From contig NC_134830.1 of assembly GCF_004210375.1 (NCBI RefSeq), positions 2,976,001-3,040,000 on the forward strand: a stretch of DNA of 64,000 nucleotides, in the 5' to 3' direction. Position 1 is the stretch's first letter, and each line of letters opens with the position of its first letter. Under the pieces are notes generated by a model, which made no database searches, was not told where the DNA came from, and saw nothing but the letters and a program-made list of their open reading frames with translations. A program made the position numbers and the translations under genes. Positions 10,539 through 22,216 of this stretch are shown here, piece by piece. The stretch is from Tachypleus tridentatus. Taxonomy: Eukaryota; Arthropoda; Merostomata; Xiphosura; Limulidae.

Positions 10539-13500
10539 ATGGAAGGGATACTGGATATGTTGGTTCAGAAGGTTATAACACCGTCTGAAGTTTTAACGTG
10601 GTTATTAGGTCGTGATTTTAAAGATGATTGTTTTTTAAATAATTTACAAGATCTCAGAGATTTGCGTTTGGAATTTTTGCCGTTTTTCTTGAATTACATT
10701 CGAGAAGAGTGTTCGTGGATCACCCAGAGCACATCTCGAGCTGGCCAAACTCCTATTAAGACCGTACAAAAATCTGAATATAACCGCGGACGGACACACT
10801 GTATTAAAGAAAACAAATGTAGCAAGGTTGTGGTATGTAACCCAAAACTAAAAAGTGATATGAAACAGATTATGAATTCAACTAAAATTAAACAACATAC
10901 AAATAAGAAGGGACATTTGAAATCGCAGAGAGAATTGAAGTTTTCTCCAGTTACCACGTGCCCCAAACCTACTACGACTGCTAACATATATTGTTACAGC
11001 ACAGCAGTTACTGGACTATGTAATTTAGCTATAAATGCAAACAATTCCAATGAACAAGGAAATCAGTCAAGTCAGGTATGTAAAGAACATTCTGTGGCTA
11101 CAAAGCATGATTCAAGATTATCACAAGATAGTTGTAAAAATACCAGAAAGATGCATTTACGTTCACTTTCTGACACAAATAATTTTCTTCATCAAGGCTT
11201 AAACTATTCAAAGGATAATAAATCTCTGCACCTGTTGCACAACTTTAACAACAGCAACAATGTAGGTTTTGAAGAATCTTTACATCATAATGTTGATGCC
11301 AAATCTCAACATAATGTATCTGGAGGAAGCATATCTGGTCACCATAGCCGAAGGGGTGGAAGAAACAGGGAAAGAAAGTTGAATGTTTCTAAAGTAGATA
11401 CCAACCCACCCCCAAATGTCAATGACATGGAAGCATTCCCACCAATGGGTAGTTATAGTTCCATAAGGAATACACCTCGTAGAATCACGGCTATTCAGCT
11501 AACCAACCAGTCATCTACATCAGTAACTGGTTTCACTTCACCATTGTGTACCAATTCTACCTCTGTAATTCAAAATTCAAGTAGTGTATTTAGTGGCACA
11601 CTACTGAAAGGTGAACAAGAGCTGGGATTTGAAAAAGAACACCAGCTTTTAAGAAATGTGCAAAATCATTGTTCAGTTAATCATTTAGAATCACAGTTGG
11701 AACTAGATCAGAATAGTCAGAGTCCTGTAAAAGGCGAGATAAAGTTTTTATCATCAGATTCAACAAAAAATGTATCACCACAGCAAGAGTTTTTAACACC
11801 ACGGTTAGACATGGTCACACATAGAGAAGAGATTTTAGTAATGGTACAACTGTATTCTGGCTGTTTAAGTGAAAATCTTCTACCAAATATAACTGTTGAG
11901 TTGCATTTCCTGTTTCAGTTGCTTTCTCCACGGCTGAAACAGTTGTGTAATGGACAGTCAGAAGTTATGCATGGTGAAGACTTATTTGGCACTGTGCACA
12001 ATTGTGTATTCTTTGCTGTTAATATTTTGGAAAATCAAATACCATTGTTGAGGCTTCTTGACCATGCCACTTTGAAATTACTAGCAGATAATCCAAATGT
12101 CCAGAATTTTTCTTCAAAGTTATTAAGCAAATTACTTCATCTTTACCAAGAAGTGAGTCCGTCCATAAAGCCTCATGTATCTTCTATACAGGGAGTATCT
12201 TTTCAAGCAGAAACAGATAACCGTAAGAATTTTCCCAGTGATCGTTCATTCCACATGTTTAGAAAACAGAGAGATCTCTTTTATGAGCTTTTACGAGATT
12301 GGGAGATCCATCACTTAACACCAGGTTGGACAGAACATGAAAAATTTCGGTTGAGAGTCCATGAGATAGTAAACCTTAACCCTAATCCAGCTAATTATGC
12401 ACATCTTGCTAGATTAATTCACTCTCAGTTGCTCACAACCTGTTTTGGAGATGTTGATTGGAAAGAAGATGATAGCACAGAAGATTTGCTTGCTTCTTTA
12501 AAACGAGCTTTTCCCAAAAAATTTGAAAAGCTGCAAGAAAGATTTACAGCCCCTTCCCAAGTTGGAGGACCTTGTCCAAATCCTAGTTTTCCTTATGCTC
12601 AAGGTTTTTTTCATGATTTTTTAGTGGCTGCTGCCTCTGCTCCCCTTAATCAACATTTACTGGACCAACTGGCATCTAAGATATATGAGGTAAACAGACT
12701 AGAAATTATCCCAGCAGATTCAGAAACTGGGGTTGACCTGGAAATCCGAGAACAGTTTTTTACTGCATTACACACGCTACGTTTACTTGGAAAATTTATG
12801 GGTTTTATTACCTTTCTCCCTTATAGAACTTTAGATTGTCTTCCTGGAGACTTGTTAGTGAGCCAGCAAACTATGAGAAACAAAACATCTCCACAGATTA
12901 ACTTGTTTACAATTGTTGAAAAAGCTTACCTGAAAAGACGTCTTGTATTAACTGTGCCTTGGGTTGTTGAATTTTTAAGTATGATGGATCCAGTTGCTCC
13001 AAAGCTTGACAGCTACAAGTCCACAATTTCATTATTAGTTTGTATTTACAGAGGGGTTGTACCTGGTCACATGAGCATCACATTTAGAAATCACTTGTTT
13101 CTGAGGCTTATGATTGGTTGGTTGTTTGACACACCAAACTTTCCGCAGTCACAATTCTTCACTGAAATCTTAGATATTCTGAGAGATAACTGGAAAAGTG
13201 AAGTTGGGCTTATTCCAAGTGAAAACATATCAAACATCGGAGAAGAACTTGACTGTTTTGATTTGATTGATCATCAGATTATATACTCTTGCTGTCCATA
13301 TCTGAGTGAACTGAAAGTGCTATTAGGAACATTTCTAGCAGGAGTCAGAAGTAAGACGGCTGAAGTAAGGAAAATAACACCAATATCAGCAAGCACCAGT
13401 TCTTTGAGTGGAACAGATAAACATCTTCAGTATCAGTTGGAAGAAAACTTCTTCCATATCCACTCAGCTTCCATGAAAAAGACAGTAGAATTTGTTGGTG

Positions 13501-14579
13501 ATCGAATAGCTTCAAAAGCCATTAAATCTATCAAGAAAAATATTATTCCTAATGAGAAGACCTCCGTGTTAGAAAAACTTAGGAGTTATAACTTGCAAGC
13601 AGATACTGCTGACACATCTAAAGTTTCAACCTGTAAAAAATCTCAAATAGATGAGTTGGCTAAACAGTTTTGTGAAGAAACTCAGGCTAAAGCTATTCAC
13701 ATGTGTCAGAAATACTGTGCAGAAGAAGCTGGTAAAGCAGTTCAAGTACTTTTATCAGAAGACACCTTAGAGTTGGTGTTGGTAATGGCTCAGAAGATAT
13801 CCACTAGGATAGCATTGGATAAAGTGATGCAGTGGGTGAAGGTAAACATCACGCATACCTACACCAGGAGTGATCTTAAAGCTGAATATGATAAACTGCT
13901 CAAATCTCACTTGTCAGAATATGCAAGTTCAAACTTAGAAGAAGATTCATCACATCAGTGCAAAGAATCACTGGACTTCTGCTCCTCACCAGTTGATGTT
14001 ATTAACCAAATAAAAGATGCTGTTAAAAGACTTCTTGTAGGGAATGGATGTGGCAACAGTGACGTTGAAGTGGTTCAATTGATAAAAGCAGTGAGACTAA
14101 CCTTCTTAAAGTGGAAAAGTTTGGTGTCCTCTGCCAAAAAAGCCATAATAGTCTTAACTGTTGACTGGGCAGTTACCTTAGTCACTCATGCTCCTGAAGT
14201 GTGCACAGAGGAAGTTCTGGATATGTTTGCTCAATTCTGGATAGAGGTTCCAGAGTGCACAGCCATAACAAATTTGGTGTGTTCTCGTAACCTGAAGTTG
14301 TTATGCAACTCCAAAGAACCCAAGAAGAGTTGGAAGAGACTAGAAGTGTTATTGTTGAAACTTATGATAGCAGGTAAAATAACTGGTAAACAACTGGAAG
14401 AGAATTGTTTGAAGGTTATGAAACTTGAATGGCCTGAAATAATCCTATCTTACTTTGCTCCCTGTCTCCGTCAAGTGGTGGAAAGCTATAGGAAGCACAA
14501 AGGACCAGAATTGGAAGAAACATATTTTGAACTTATGGAGTGGTTAGCATGGATTTGTGAACCTCTAGAAACATTATGA
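10539..14579 (+). CDS. CDAN1: Codanin-1, complete single-exon gene
   Basis: Codanin-1 is a mainly cytosolic regulator of histone supply. In vertebrates it binds the histone chaperone ASF1 and the nuclease CDIN1, and human mutations cause congenital dyserythropoietic anaemia type I. This 1346-residue protein (human about 1227) aligns from its N-terminus: the first 60 residues include LRLEFLPFFLNYIREE, the counterpart of the vertebrate N-terminal helix. A low-complexity Asn/Ser-rich region follows to about residue 260, then SRRGGRNRERK, EAFPPMG (from residue 298) and PRRITAI (RRI at 314-316), which corresponds to the ASF1-binding B-domain-like motif. The best conserved block starts at residue 554 (SFQAETDNR, then FRKQRDLFYELLRDWE) and continues through LTVPWVVEFLS and CCPYLSELKVLLGTF. 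The C-terminal third is the CDIN1-binding part by homology. ATG 10539 is chosen because an in-frame TGA stands at 10527 and the alignment starts there. There are no introns, unlike vertebrate CDAN1. Confidence 0.95.
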   Translation: MEGILDMLVQKVITPSEVLTWLLGRDFKDDCFLNNLQDLRDLRLEFLPFFLNYIREECSWITQSTSRAGQTPIKTVQKSEYNRGRTHCIKENKCSKVVVCNPKLKSDMKQIMNSTKIKQHTNKKGHLKSQRELKFSPVTTCPKPTTTANIYCYSTAVTGLCNLAINANNSNEQGNQSSQVCKEHSVATKHDSRLSQDSCKNTRKMHLRSLSDTNNFLHQGLNYSKDNKSLHLLHNFNNSNNVGFEESLHHNVDAKSQHNVSGGSISGHHSRRGGRNRERKLNVSKVDTNPPPNVNDMEAFPPMGSYSSIRNTPRRITAIQLTNQSSTSVTGFTSPLCTNSTSVIQNSSSVFSGTLLKGEQELGFEKEHQLLRNVQNHCSVNHLESQLELDQNSQSPVKGEIKFLSSDSTKNVSPQQEFLTPRLDMVTHREEILVMVQLYSGCLSENLLPNITVELHFLFQLLSPRLKQLCNGQSEVMHGEDLFGTVHNCVFFAVNILENQIPLLRLLDHATLKLLADNPNVQNFSSKLLSKLLHLYQEVSPSIKPHVSSIQGVSFQAETDNRKNFPSDRSFHMFRKQRDLFYELLRDWEIHHLTPGWTEHEKFRLRVHEIVNLNPNPANYAHLARLIHSQLLTTCFGDVDWKEDDSTEDLLASLKRAFPKKFEKLQERFTAPSQVGGPCPNPSFPYAQGFFHDFLVAAASAPLNQHLLDQLASKIYEVNRLEIIPADSETGVDLEIREQFFTALHTLRLLGKFMGFITFLPYRTLDCLPGDLLVSQQTMRNKTSPQINLFTIVEKAYLKRRLVLTVPWVVEFLSMMDPVAPKLDSYKSTISLLVCIYRGVVPGHMSITFRNHLFLRLMIGWLFDTPNFPQSQFFTEILDILRDNWKSEVGLIPSENISNIGEELDCFDLIDHQIIYSCCPYLSELKVLLGTFLAGVRSKTAEVRKITPISASTSSLSGTDKHLQYQLEENFFHIHSASMKKTVEFVGDRIASKAIKSIKKNIIPNEKTSVLEKLRSYNLQADTADTSKVSTCKKSQIDELAKQFCEETQAKAIHMCQKYCAEEAGKAVQVLLSEDTLELVLVMAQKISTRIALDKVMQWVKVNITHTYTRSDLKAEYDKLLKSHLSEYASSNLEEDSSHQCKESLDFCSSPVDVINQIKDAVKRLLVGNGCGNSDVEVVQLIKAVRLTFLKWKSLVSSAKKAIIVLTVDWAVTLVTHAPEVCTEEVLDMFAQFWIEVPECTAITNLVCSRNLKLLCNSKEPKKSWKRLEVLLLKLMIAGKITGKQLEENCLKVMKLEWPEIILSYFAPCLRQVVESYRKHKGPELEETYFELMEWLAWICEPLETL

Positions 14580-14965
14580 CACAGTGAAGTAGAGAGCTGA
14601 CTCTAAGAAATCTTATTTTTAAAGTGGCTATGTGAATGATATATTTTGTTTTTTTACACTGTATTTAATGTTGAATTTAGTCAACAAGAAATATTTTAGA
14701 GTCATGGGTTTTGTCATTACTTCTAAATCATATGTTGTGGTGTCATATTTTTTATTGGAGTCTTTGTAGTTATATCATGTGAGATATTGAAATAATTTGT
14801 TATTGGTAACCACTGCTGTGTATTTTCTGTAAATTTGATCTGTTTTGTACTTATGAAATGTAGTACAAATCTGTACTATACTATGCCCATCTGATTACTG
14901 TACTTTTTATTTTAATAGATGAAATTGCTAAAGCAATGCCTTACTATATAGAGTTTTTACACTTT

Positions 14966-15049
14966 AATAAAGTACAGATATGGATGTTATTAATTTGTAA
15001 AGTGAATATATGTTAGTGTAAGCTTACATTTATAATATGGAGAAATAAA
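14966..15049 (+). promoter_or_regulatory. Polyadenylation signals for CDAN1
   Basis: Two canonical AATAAA hexamers, at 14966-14971 and 15044-15049, lie 387 and 465 bp after the CDAN1 stop codon. Both are in the right orientation, and T-rich sequence follows the second. There is no genomic poly(A) tract after either. Confidence 0.6.
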
Positions 15050-17025
15050 GGTTTCAAGTTAGGATTATTTTGAATTAATCAAATTTATTACATGTATGTC
15101 TTTAACACTTGTACCTATTTGTGTGATTTTAAAAACTATTCAAACTGTTGTAACTTTTAGAATATTTGTTAAAAACCGTAACAAAACTCATACTTTCATA
15201 CATTGTGCATCACATAAACCTAAGATGTGTCAGCTTATGATTTTGGTATGTTTTGTTAAATTGGTATGCCATGTAACGTTATTGTTACCATTATACCTTA
15301 AGTGTTACACTTAAATCGTTATCAAAGGTTGTATGTCATGTCAATGATATGAATATATCAGACCAACAAATGTCATATCCATTAATCTCCAGTTTAGACC
15401 TACAATTCTCATTTTCATGTCCCATTGTGCAGATATGAGATTTTCATAGATTTAAAGGTGAGCAAAGTAAACCATCTGAAAACACGCATACAGGAAAATG
15501 TTTTCTTTGTTTGTTACAAAAACTTTGTTGTTGATAGCATGTTATAAGTAACTACACTGAAGTTCATTCTCAGATACTTGTGCTAAAGTGTTCTCAATGA
15601 ATTATCCAATACATAATAAGTTACATTAGAAATGTAATATACTAATTAACCAGAATGGATGTTTTTTTGTAAATCAGCTTACTTAACAACAGACATGTAG
15701 TTTATTCTTTGTTTTCTAACCAAAGTCTATATTAAAATTCTAAAGAAATGGACATTGAAAATAAAATACTGAAGGGTACATTTAATTTATTTCAGTGTAT
15801 TTACAATTTATTCCATATTTTCACTCATGGGCCCTATTTTGTGAAGAATAGCATACAAAATGAAAACTTTCTCAAAACTTAAAGTTTCACTTAACAGTCA
15901 ATAAAACCAATCATTGTGACAAATAAGTATGAAACATTTATATTGTAAAGACATTTTTCTCATAATTTGTAGTTTTTGAAAAGACCATTTCATTGTGTCA
16001 CTTCAGGCTTAGATAAAAATGTAGTAGTAACCTTAATGTAGTAATTTTTAAAATTTCATGCATTATATTCTGGATCTTAATTGAGCTTATTCAATAAATA
16101 TATACTCGGAAATTATAATGATAGAGAATATTTTCAAATTTATGTCAATTCATTTTATGATGTGTTGAACAGTCTAAAATAACTATAATAGAACAGGTGG
16201 CACTGAAAAGTGGAGATTAGCATTTTTTAGAAATTAAATCTATTTGATATTCAGCGAAGAATAATTATCTTGAACGTACGTTAATTCAAATGTTTTTCCA
16301 AATGATGATAAGCATATACTTGATTATAAGATGAAATATATTGCACAGGGTGTTACATCGATCACTCGTCTGGCTATTGTACATATCTGTTAAGTTATTG
16401 GTAGTTTGGTCTTTAATTTTTCTTGAGCAGACTTTCTCATGTGAATATATTTTTGCTTTAACTCAATTTTTCAGCTATATACATTTATATTGAGCAAAGG
16501 TTTTGTGAACCATCTTATACCTGATGTTGGTTTTATATCTTTTAAAAGTATAACATAATCAATTTAATGTTTATAAAACAAATGTTTATATTCTTCAGAT
16601 ACTAATTTTTTATTACCATAGTCATAATGTATATTTTTATGAAATTGTAAGCTAATATGAAAGAAATATAAACAAACTTATATCAAACTATGGGTGTTAA
16701 TTTTTATTTTTCAGACACATACTAAATAATTTTAAAATGTGTTGCACGCCATCACTTAAAAACATTGCTGTGCAAATATTTTTCCACATATATAATCTAA
16801 AACACTGCAATTTGTCATTTTTACATTACTATCAGAATATGTAAAGTGACACATAACATGTTGGTTTTTATAAACATGAGAACAGGATTCATGGACATAC
16901 ATTCAGTGGTCCCCAGGCCTTTTCACAAATGAGCAACAGAGGTAAAATGTAACAGCTTATGTTGGGTGGAATATACATAACATCTGTATGTTAGGTAGAA
17001 TATATGTTTATGTTTAACTCAGGGT
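15050..17025. other. Intergenic, AT-rich, no gene recognised
   Basis: No ORF resembling a known protein on either strand and no clear repeats until the array that starts near 17026. Confidence 0.6.
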
Positions 17026-19740
17026 TACATAAATGTGTATTTTATATTTTCTCTGTAAGCTAGGTATTGTAATTGTCTATAGCTCATGTTGTTTCACTCA
17101 GTGATCCATAAATATATATGTATTTTATATTTTCTGTTTAAGTTAGGTATTGTAACTGTTTCTGTAGTGATCCATAAACTTTTATAGCTCATGTTGTTTA
17201 ACTATATGTATTTTATATTTTCTGTTTAAGTTAGGTATTTTAACTGTTTCTCTAGCTCATGCTGTTTGACTCAGTGATCTATAAATATGTGTATTTTATA
17301 TTTTCTTTTTGGTCTAAATTATGTAAGTGTTTCTGTAGATGATGCTGTTTGACACAGTGATCTATAAATATGCTTGTATTCCATATTCTCTGTTTAAGGT
17401 AGGTATTGTACTGTTTGTGTAGCTCATGTTGTTTGACTCAAGATCTATAAATATATGTGTATTTTATATTTTCTCTGTAAACTAGATATTGTAACAGTTT
17501 CTGTACCTCGTTGTTTGACTCAGTAATTTATAAATATGTGTATTTTATATTTTCTGTTTAAGCTAGATTATGTAACTGTTTCTGTAGATCATGGTTGATT
17601 TAGTGATTATACATATATGCATGTTATATTTTCTATTTAAGCTAGGTATTGCACTATTTCTGTAGCTCATTTTGTTTGAGAAAGTGATCTATAAATATAT
17701 GTGTATTTTTGTTTTTCTGTTTAAGCTATGTATTGCAACTTTCTACAGCTCATTTTGTTTATCTTGGTGATCTATAAATATATGTGAATTTTATATTTCC
17801 TATATAAGCTAGGTATTGTAACTGTTTCTGTCGCTCATGTTGTTTATCTTGGTGATTTATAACTATATGAGTATTTTATATTTTCTGTTTAAGCTAGGTA
17901 TTTTAAATGTTTCTGTAGCTTGTTGTTTGACTCAGTGATCTATAAATACATGTACTTTCTATTTTCTTTTTAATCTAAGTTATGTAACTGTTTCTGTAGA
18001 TGATGTTTGACACAATGATCTATAAATATACGTGTATTTTATATTTTCTGTTTAACCTAGGTATTGTACTGTTTGTGTAGCTCATTTTGTTTGACTCAGT
18101 TATCTATAACTATATGTGTATTTTATATTTTCTGTTTAAACTAGATTATGTAACTGTTTCTGGATATCATGTTGTTTGATTTAGTTATTATAAATATGTG
18201 CATATTTTATTTTTTCTGCTTAAGCTAGGTATTGTAATTGTTTCTGTAGCTTATGTTGTTTAATTCAGTTATCTATATTTATATTTTCTGCAGCTCATGT
18301 TGTGTGACTCGGTGGTCTAGAAATATACATGTATTTTATATTTTCCATACTGTTTCTGTAGCCAATGTTGTTTGACTCACTAATATATGATGATATATTT
18401 TCTGTTTAAGCTGGGTATTTTAACTGTTTCTGTAGGTCATGTTTATCTTGGTGATCTATAACTGTATGAGTATTTTATATTTTCTGTTTCTAAGTATTTT
18501 AACTGTTTCTGTTCATCTTGGTGATCTATAACTGTATGAGTATTTTATATTTTCTGTTTAAGCTGGGTATTTTAACTGTTTCTGTAGGTCATGTTGTTTG
18601 ACTCAGTGATCTATAAATATATGAGTATTTTATATTTTCTGTTTAAGGGTATTTTAACTGTTTCTGGGTCATGTTGTTTGACTCAGTGATCTATAAATAT
18701 AGGTATTTTATGTTTTCTGTTTAAGCTGGGTATTTTAACTGTTTCAGTAGGTCATGTTTATCTTGGTGATCTATAACTGTATGAGTATTTTATATTTTCT
18801 GTTTAAGCTAGGTATTTTAACTGTTTCTGTAGGTCATGTTGTTTATCTTGGTGATCTATAACTGTATGAGTATTTTATATTTTCTGTTTAAGCTGGGTAT
18901 TTTAACTGTTTCTGTAGGTCATGTTGTTTGACTCAGTGATCTATAAATATATGAGTATTTTATATTTTCTGTTTAAGCTGGGTATTTTAACTGTTTCTGT
19001 AGGTCATGTTGTTTATCTTGGTGATCTATAACTGTATGAGTATTTTATATTTTCTGTTTAAGCTGGGTATTTTAACTGTTTCTGTAGGTCATGTTGTTTG
19101 ACTCAGTGATCTATAAATATATGTGTATTTTATATATTTTTTAATCTAAGTTGTGTAACTGTTTCTGTGGATAATGTTTGACACAGTGATCTATAAATTT
19201 ACGTGTATTTTATATTTTCTGTTTAACCTAGGTATTGTAAGTGTTTCTGTAGCTCATGTTTGACAATGCTCTATAAATATACATGTATTTTATATTCTCT
19301 GTATAAGCTAGGTATTGTACTATTTCTGTAGCTCATTTTGTTTGAGAAAGTGATCTGTAAATATACGTGTTTTTTTTTTTTTTTGTTTAAGCTAGTTATT
19401 GCGACTGTTTCCATAGCTGATATTGTTTAACTTCGTTATAAATATATGTGAATTTTATATTTCCTGTGTAAGCTAGGTATTATAACAGTTTCTGTAGCTC
19501 ATGTTGTTTATCTTAGTGATCTATAACTATATGATTGTTCTATATTTTCTGTTTAAGCTAGGTATTGTAACTTTCTGTATCTCGTGTTGTTTCACTCAGT
19601 GATCTGTAAATATGTACGTATTTTATATTTTCTGTTTAAGCTAGGTGTTGTTCTGTTTCTGTAGTTCGTGTTGTTTGACTCGATGATCTATAAATGTACG
19701 TGTGTTTTACATTTTCTGTTTAAGCTAGATATTGTAACGT
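17026..19740. repeat. About 85-bp minisatellite, roughly 32 copies
   Basis: The unit contains GTATTTTATATTTTCTGTTT, AAGCTAGGTATTGTAACTGT, TTCTGTAGCTCATGTTGTTT and GACTCAGTGATCTATAAATA. Outer copies are diverged and vary in length. The centre (about 18400-19120) is nearly identical and mixes two subtypes, one with TATCTTGGTGATCTATAACTG and one with GACTCAGTGATCTATAAATA, as expected if a multi-unit block expanded recently. Confidence 0.93.
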
Positions 19741-20460
19741 TACATCGTAACTGTAATTGTTATGATGTACCACGTTTATTACTCAGTAACTGTAGGTGTT
19801 ATGATGTGTGACATTTATGTTTTCCAGAAAATGTAGAGCTTCTGATGTACCAGATGTTTATTACCCGTAAGTTGCTGGTGACGCTATGTCATATCCAAAG
19901 CATAACAACCTTAATGGATGTTTGTCATAAACCGTCTAGTATATATACATAACAACCTTAATGGATGTTTGTCATAAACCGTCTAGTATATATGAGGACG
20001 ACAATTTGCCAGTACTAGTTTTCACAGTCCAATCACGCAAAGTCCATATGCTCTACAGCATGACCTGAAATAACGTGAAAACAAGTTTTATTTTGTACCT
20101 TCTTGTTGTATGCGACGTTCGAACTGATGTGCATCTTGTATTCGTCTTCGTTATGTTTCTTCTGTTGCCTGGGAAACTTCGATAGCTATAAACACTGGGC
20201 TTTGTTACAAGAAGCCACAACTGGATTACTACAGGTATCTTTTTAATTTTTCTATTGACCGAAATAGGTCCATACTCGTTAAGAACAGGAGTGTCCCGGT
20301 CTTGGAGATTCGTGATTCGCGACCTGAAGACGACCTTATGATCTCAATATATGTGAATATGTTGGTTGATACATCAATTATCAATGTGTTACACTACCTA
20401 TGTAACACCAAACAGTGTTGAAGTATATATAGTTCTAATTTACAAAACCATTTTAGTATT
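19741..20460. other. Intergenic with a 47-bp duplication
   Basis: Holds two tandem copies of a 47-bp segment starting CATAACAACCTTAATGGATG (19901-19947 and 19948-19994). Otherwise no gene or mobile element was recognised. Confidence 0.65.
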
Positions 20461-20738
20461 CGTTTATTTATTGGTTTTTGCACAAAGGTACACGAGAACT
20501 ATCCTGCGCTTCCCATACTTAATGTAGCAGTGTAAGGTTGAAAGGGAGGAGCTAGTCATCATCACCCACCGCCAACTCCTGGGATACTCTTTTACTAACG
20601 AATAGTGGGATTGGCCGATATACTATTGTAACGCCCCAATAACTGAATGGACGAGGATGTTTGATATGATGGGGATTTGAACCCGTGTCCCTCAGATTGC
20701 GACTAAAGCGCCTTCACCACTTGTCCATGTCAGGCCTA
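20461..20738 (-). mobile_element. tRNA-derived SINE, near full length, diverged
   Basis: On the minus strand: GGCCTGACATGGACAAGTGG, an A-box-like GGTGAAGGCGCTT, a B-box-like GGTTCAAATCCCC, ATCAAACATCCTCGTCCATTC, ACTATTCGTTAGTAAAAGAG, GGCGGTGGGTGATGATGACT and a tail ending in AATAAATAAACG. Same family as 9604-9948. Confidence 0.85.
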
Positions 20739-20991
20739 CTACCTATGTAAAGTAATCATACCATATGGATTACTGTATAGATAAAAAAAATATATAGAAA
20801 TTTAAAACTTATTTTTAGGTATATTAGTCTTCTATAAATTGTATTTTTATTTGTCAGAACTGTGTTTGTGTTTATCCTCTCCAAGTAAAGAAAGGAGACA
20901 AACCAGAAACTGTTTCAAATAATCGGTTGGTACATTAGAAAAAAACATACAACCTTTTACACTCAGGAATTTTTCACATGTTGTAACCGAC

Positions 20992-21262
20992 ATGTTTAGG
21001 TGGTTGGAGATTTCGACTAAAAATCTGAAAGGTGCAGGTTCGATTCCCTGTCACACCAAACATGCTTACCCTTTCTCCGTGGACGCGTTATAATCATACG
21101 GTCGATTCCAGTATTTGTTGGTAAAAGAGCAGCTTAATTGTTGGCGGTGGGTGGTGATGACTAGCTTTCTTCCCTCGAGTCTTAGATTGCTAAATTAGGG
21201 ACGGCTAACGCAGATAGACCCCGTGTAATTTAAGCAAAAGTTAAAAAAACATATAAACACTT
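20992..21262 (+). mobile_element. tRNA-derived SINE, near full length, diverged
   Basis: Contains GGTTCGATTCCCTGTCACAC (B box), CAAACATGCTTACCCTTTC, TTGTTGGTAAAAGAGCAGC, GGCGGTGGGTGGTGATGACT, TAAATTAGGGACGGCTAACG and a short A-rich end. It lies 250 bp from, and in opposite orientation to, the copy at 20461-20738. Confidence 0.87.
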
Positions 21263-22216
21263 CGTGTATCAACGTTTCGGTTATGGAGATACCACAGAAC
21301 TGGATCATAATCAATAACAGATTCGTGAAATCTGTTCTTCTTTCTACAGATCATGTGACACAGGGTGGTGACGTGAAACAGTCTAAATGAATAACATATG
21401 TGGTTAATGTTTCGCCTTTTTGAGTAGAAGTACTGAATGAAAGTACGACAATACCCCGACTAATAAATATTCATATTAAGATTTTGATTATATGTTTGTC
21501 TTATGCGTTTCTCAAGACCGTTTACAGGTCGTGGTATATATCGATATATAATTAAGGTTGATTTACTCAACTCACGTGATACACAATACGAATGTTGTTC
21601 TGGCAGAAACTCAAATACTCATTAGATAACCACAAGCTTGAAATAATCGTATTATGTTTTATTCTTTAATATCTAGTAGCACCATGTTTAATTGTTAGAT
21701 CATAAAAATTATCAGAGATTCACATGGACGAACTTTCCTGTAAAACCGAAATTCTGCCTGACAACAAACCATGTTTGTTTCAAAATGTTCGAATTAACTT
21801 GAAAGTGAACGACCTAGCAACCAAAATGTTAAGGTCGTTACCAAGCAACCAAGATCTTTCACGAGCACACCAACGATTGCCTCATTACAAAACGCGTGTG
21901 ACGTCACTCAGACACTACAATATTTCCCTGTTAATTTAAAAACGATTGTACAAAACAAATGTGACTTTACTGTAAGTAGTACTAAAAGTTAAATTTAATA
22001 TCTGTCATTTTAAATATCAAACATGAATCAAACATTTTAATGTCTTCGAATATATTAAGTGAAAATATAATTTCAAAATGTAGAATAATCAGTGTCGCAC
22101 TATGAAAGCAACAAACAAACAACCACAACCTAAAAAAACTTAAAGAATAAACGTTGGAAAAGACTTCAATTTCCAAACAAACACGATACAACCTAAAGAC
22201 AAGGTATTACAGTGCC
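21263..22216. other. Intergenic, no gene recognised
   Basis: A 71-codon ORF at 21724-21939 (+) has no recognisable domain and weak start context. Nothing else stands out. Confidence 0.55.

Noticed and set aside
21724-21939. 71-codon ORF as a small gene
   Set aside because: No recognisable motif, no splice or promoter support, typical of chance in this composition.
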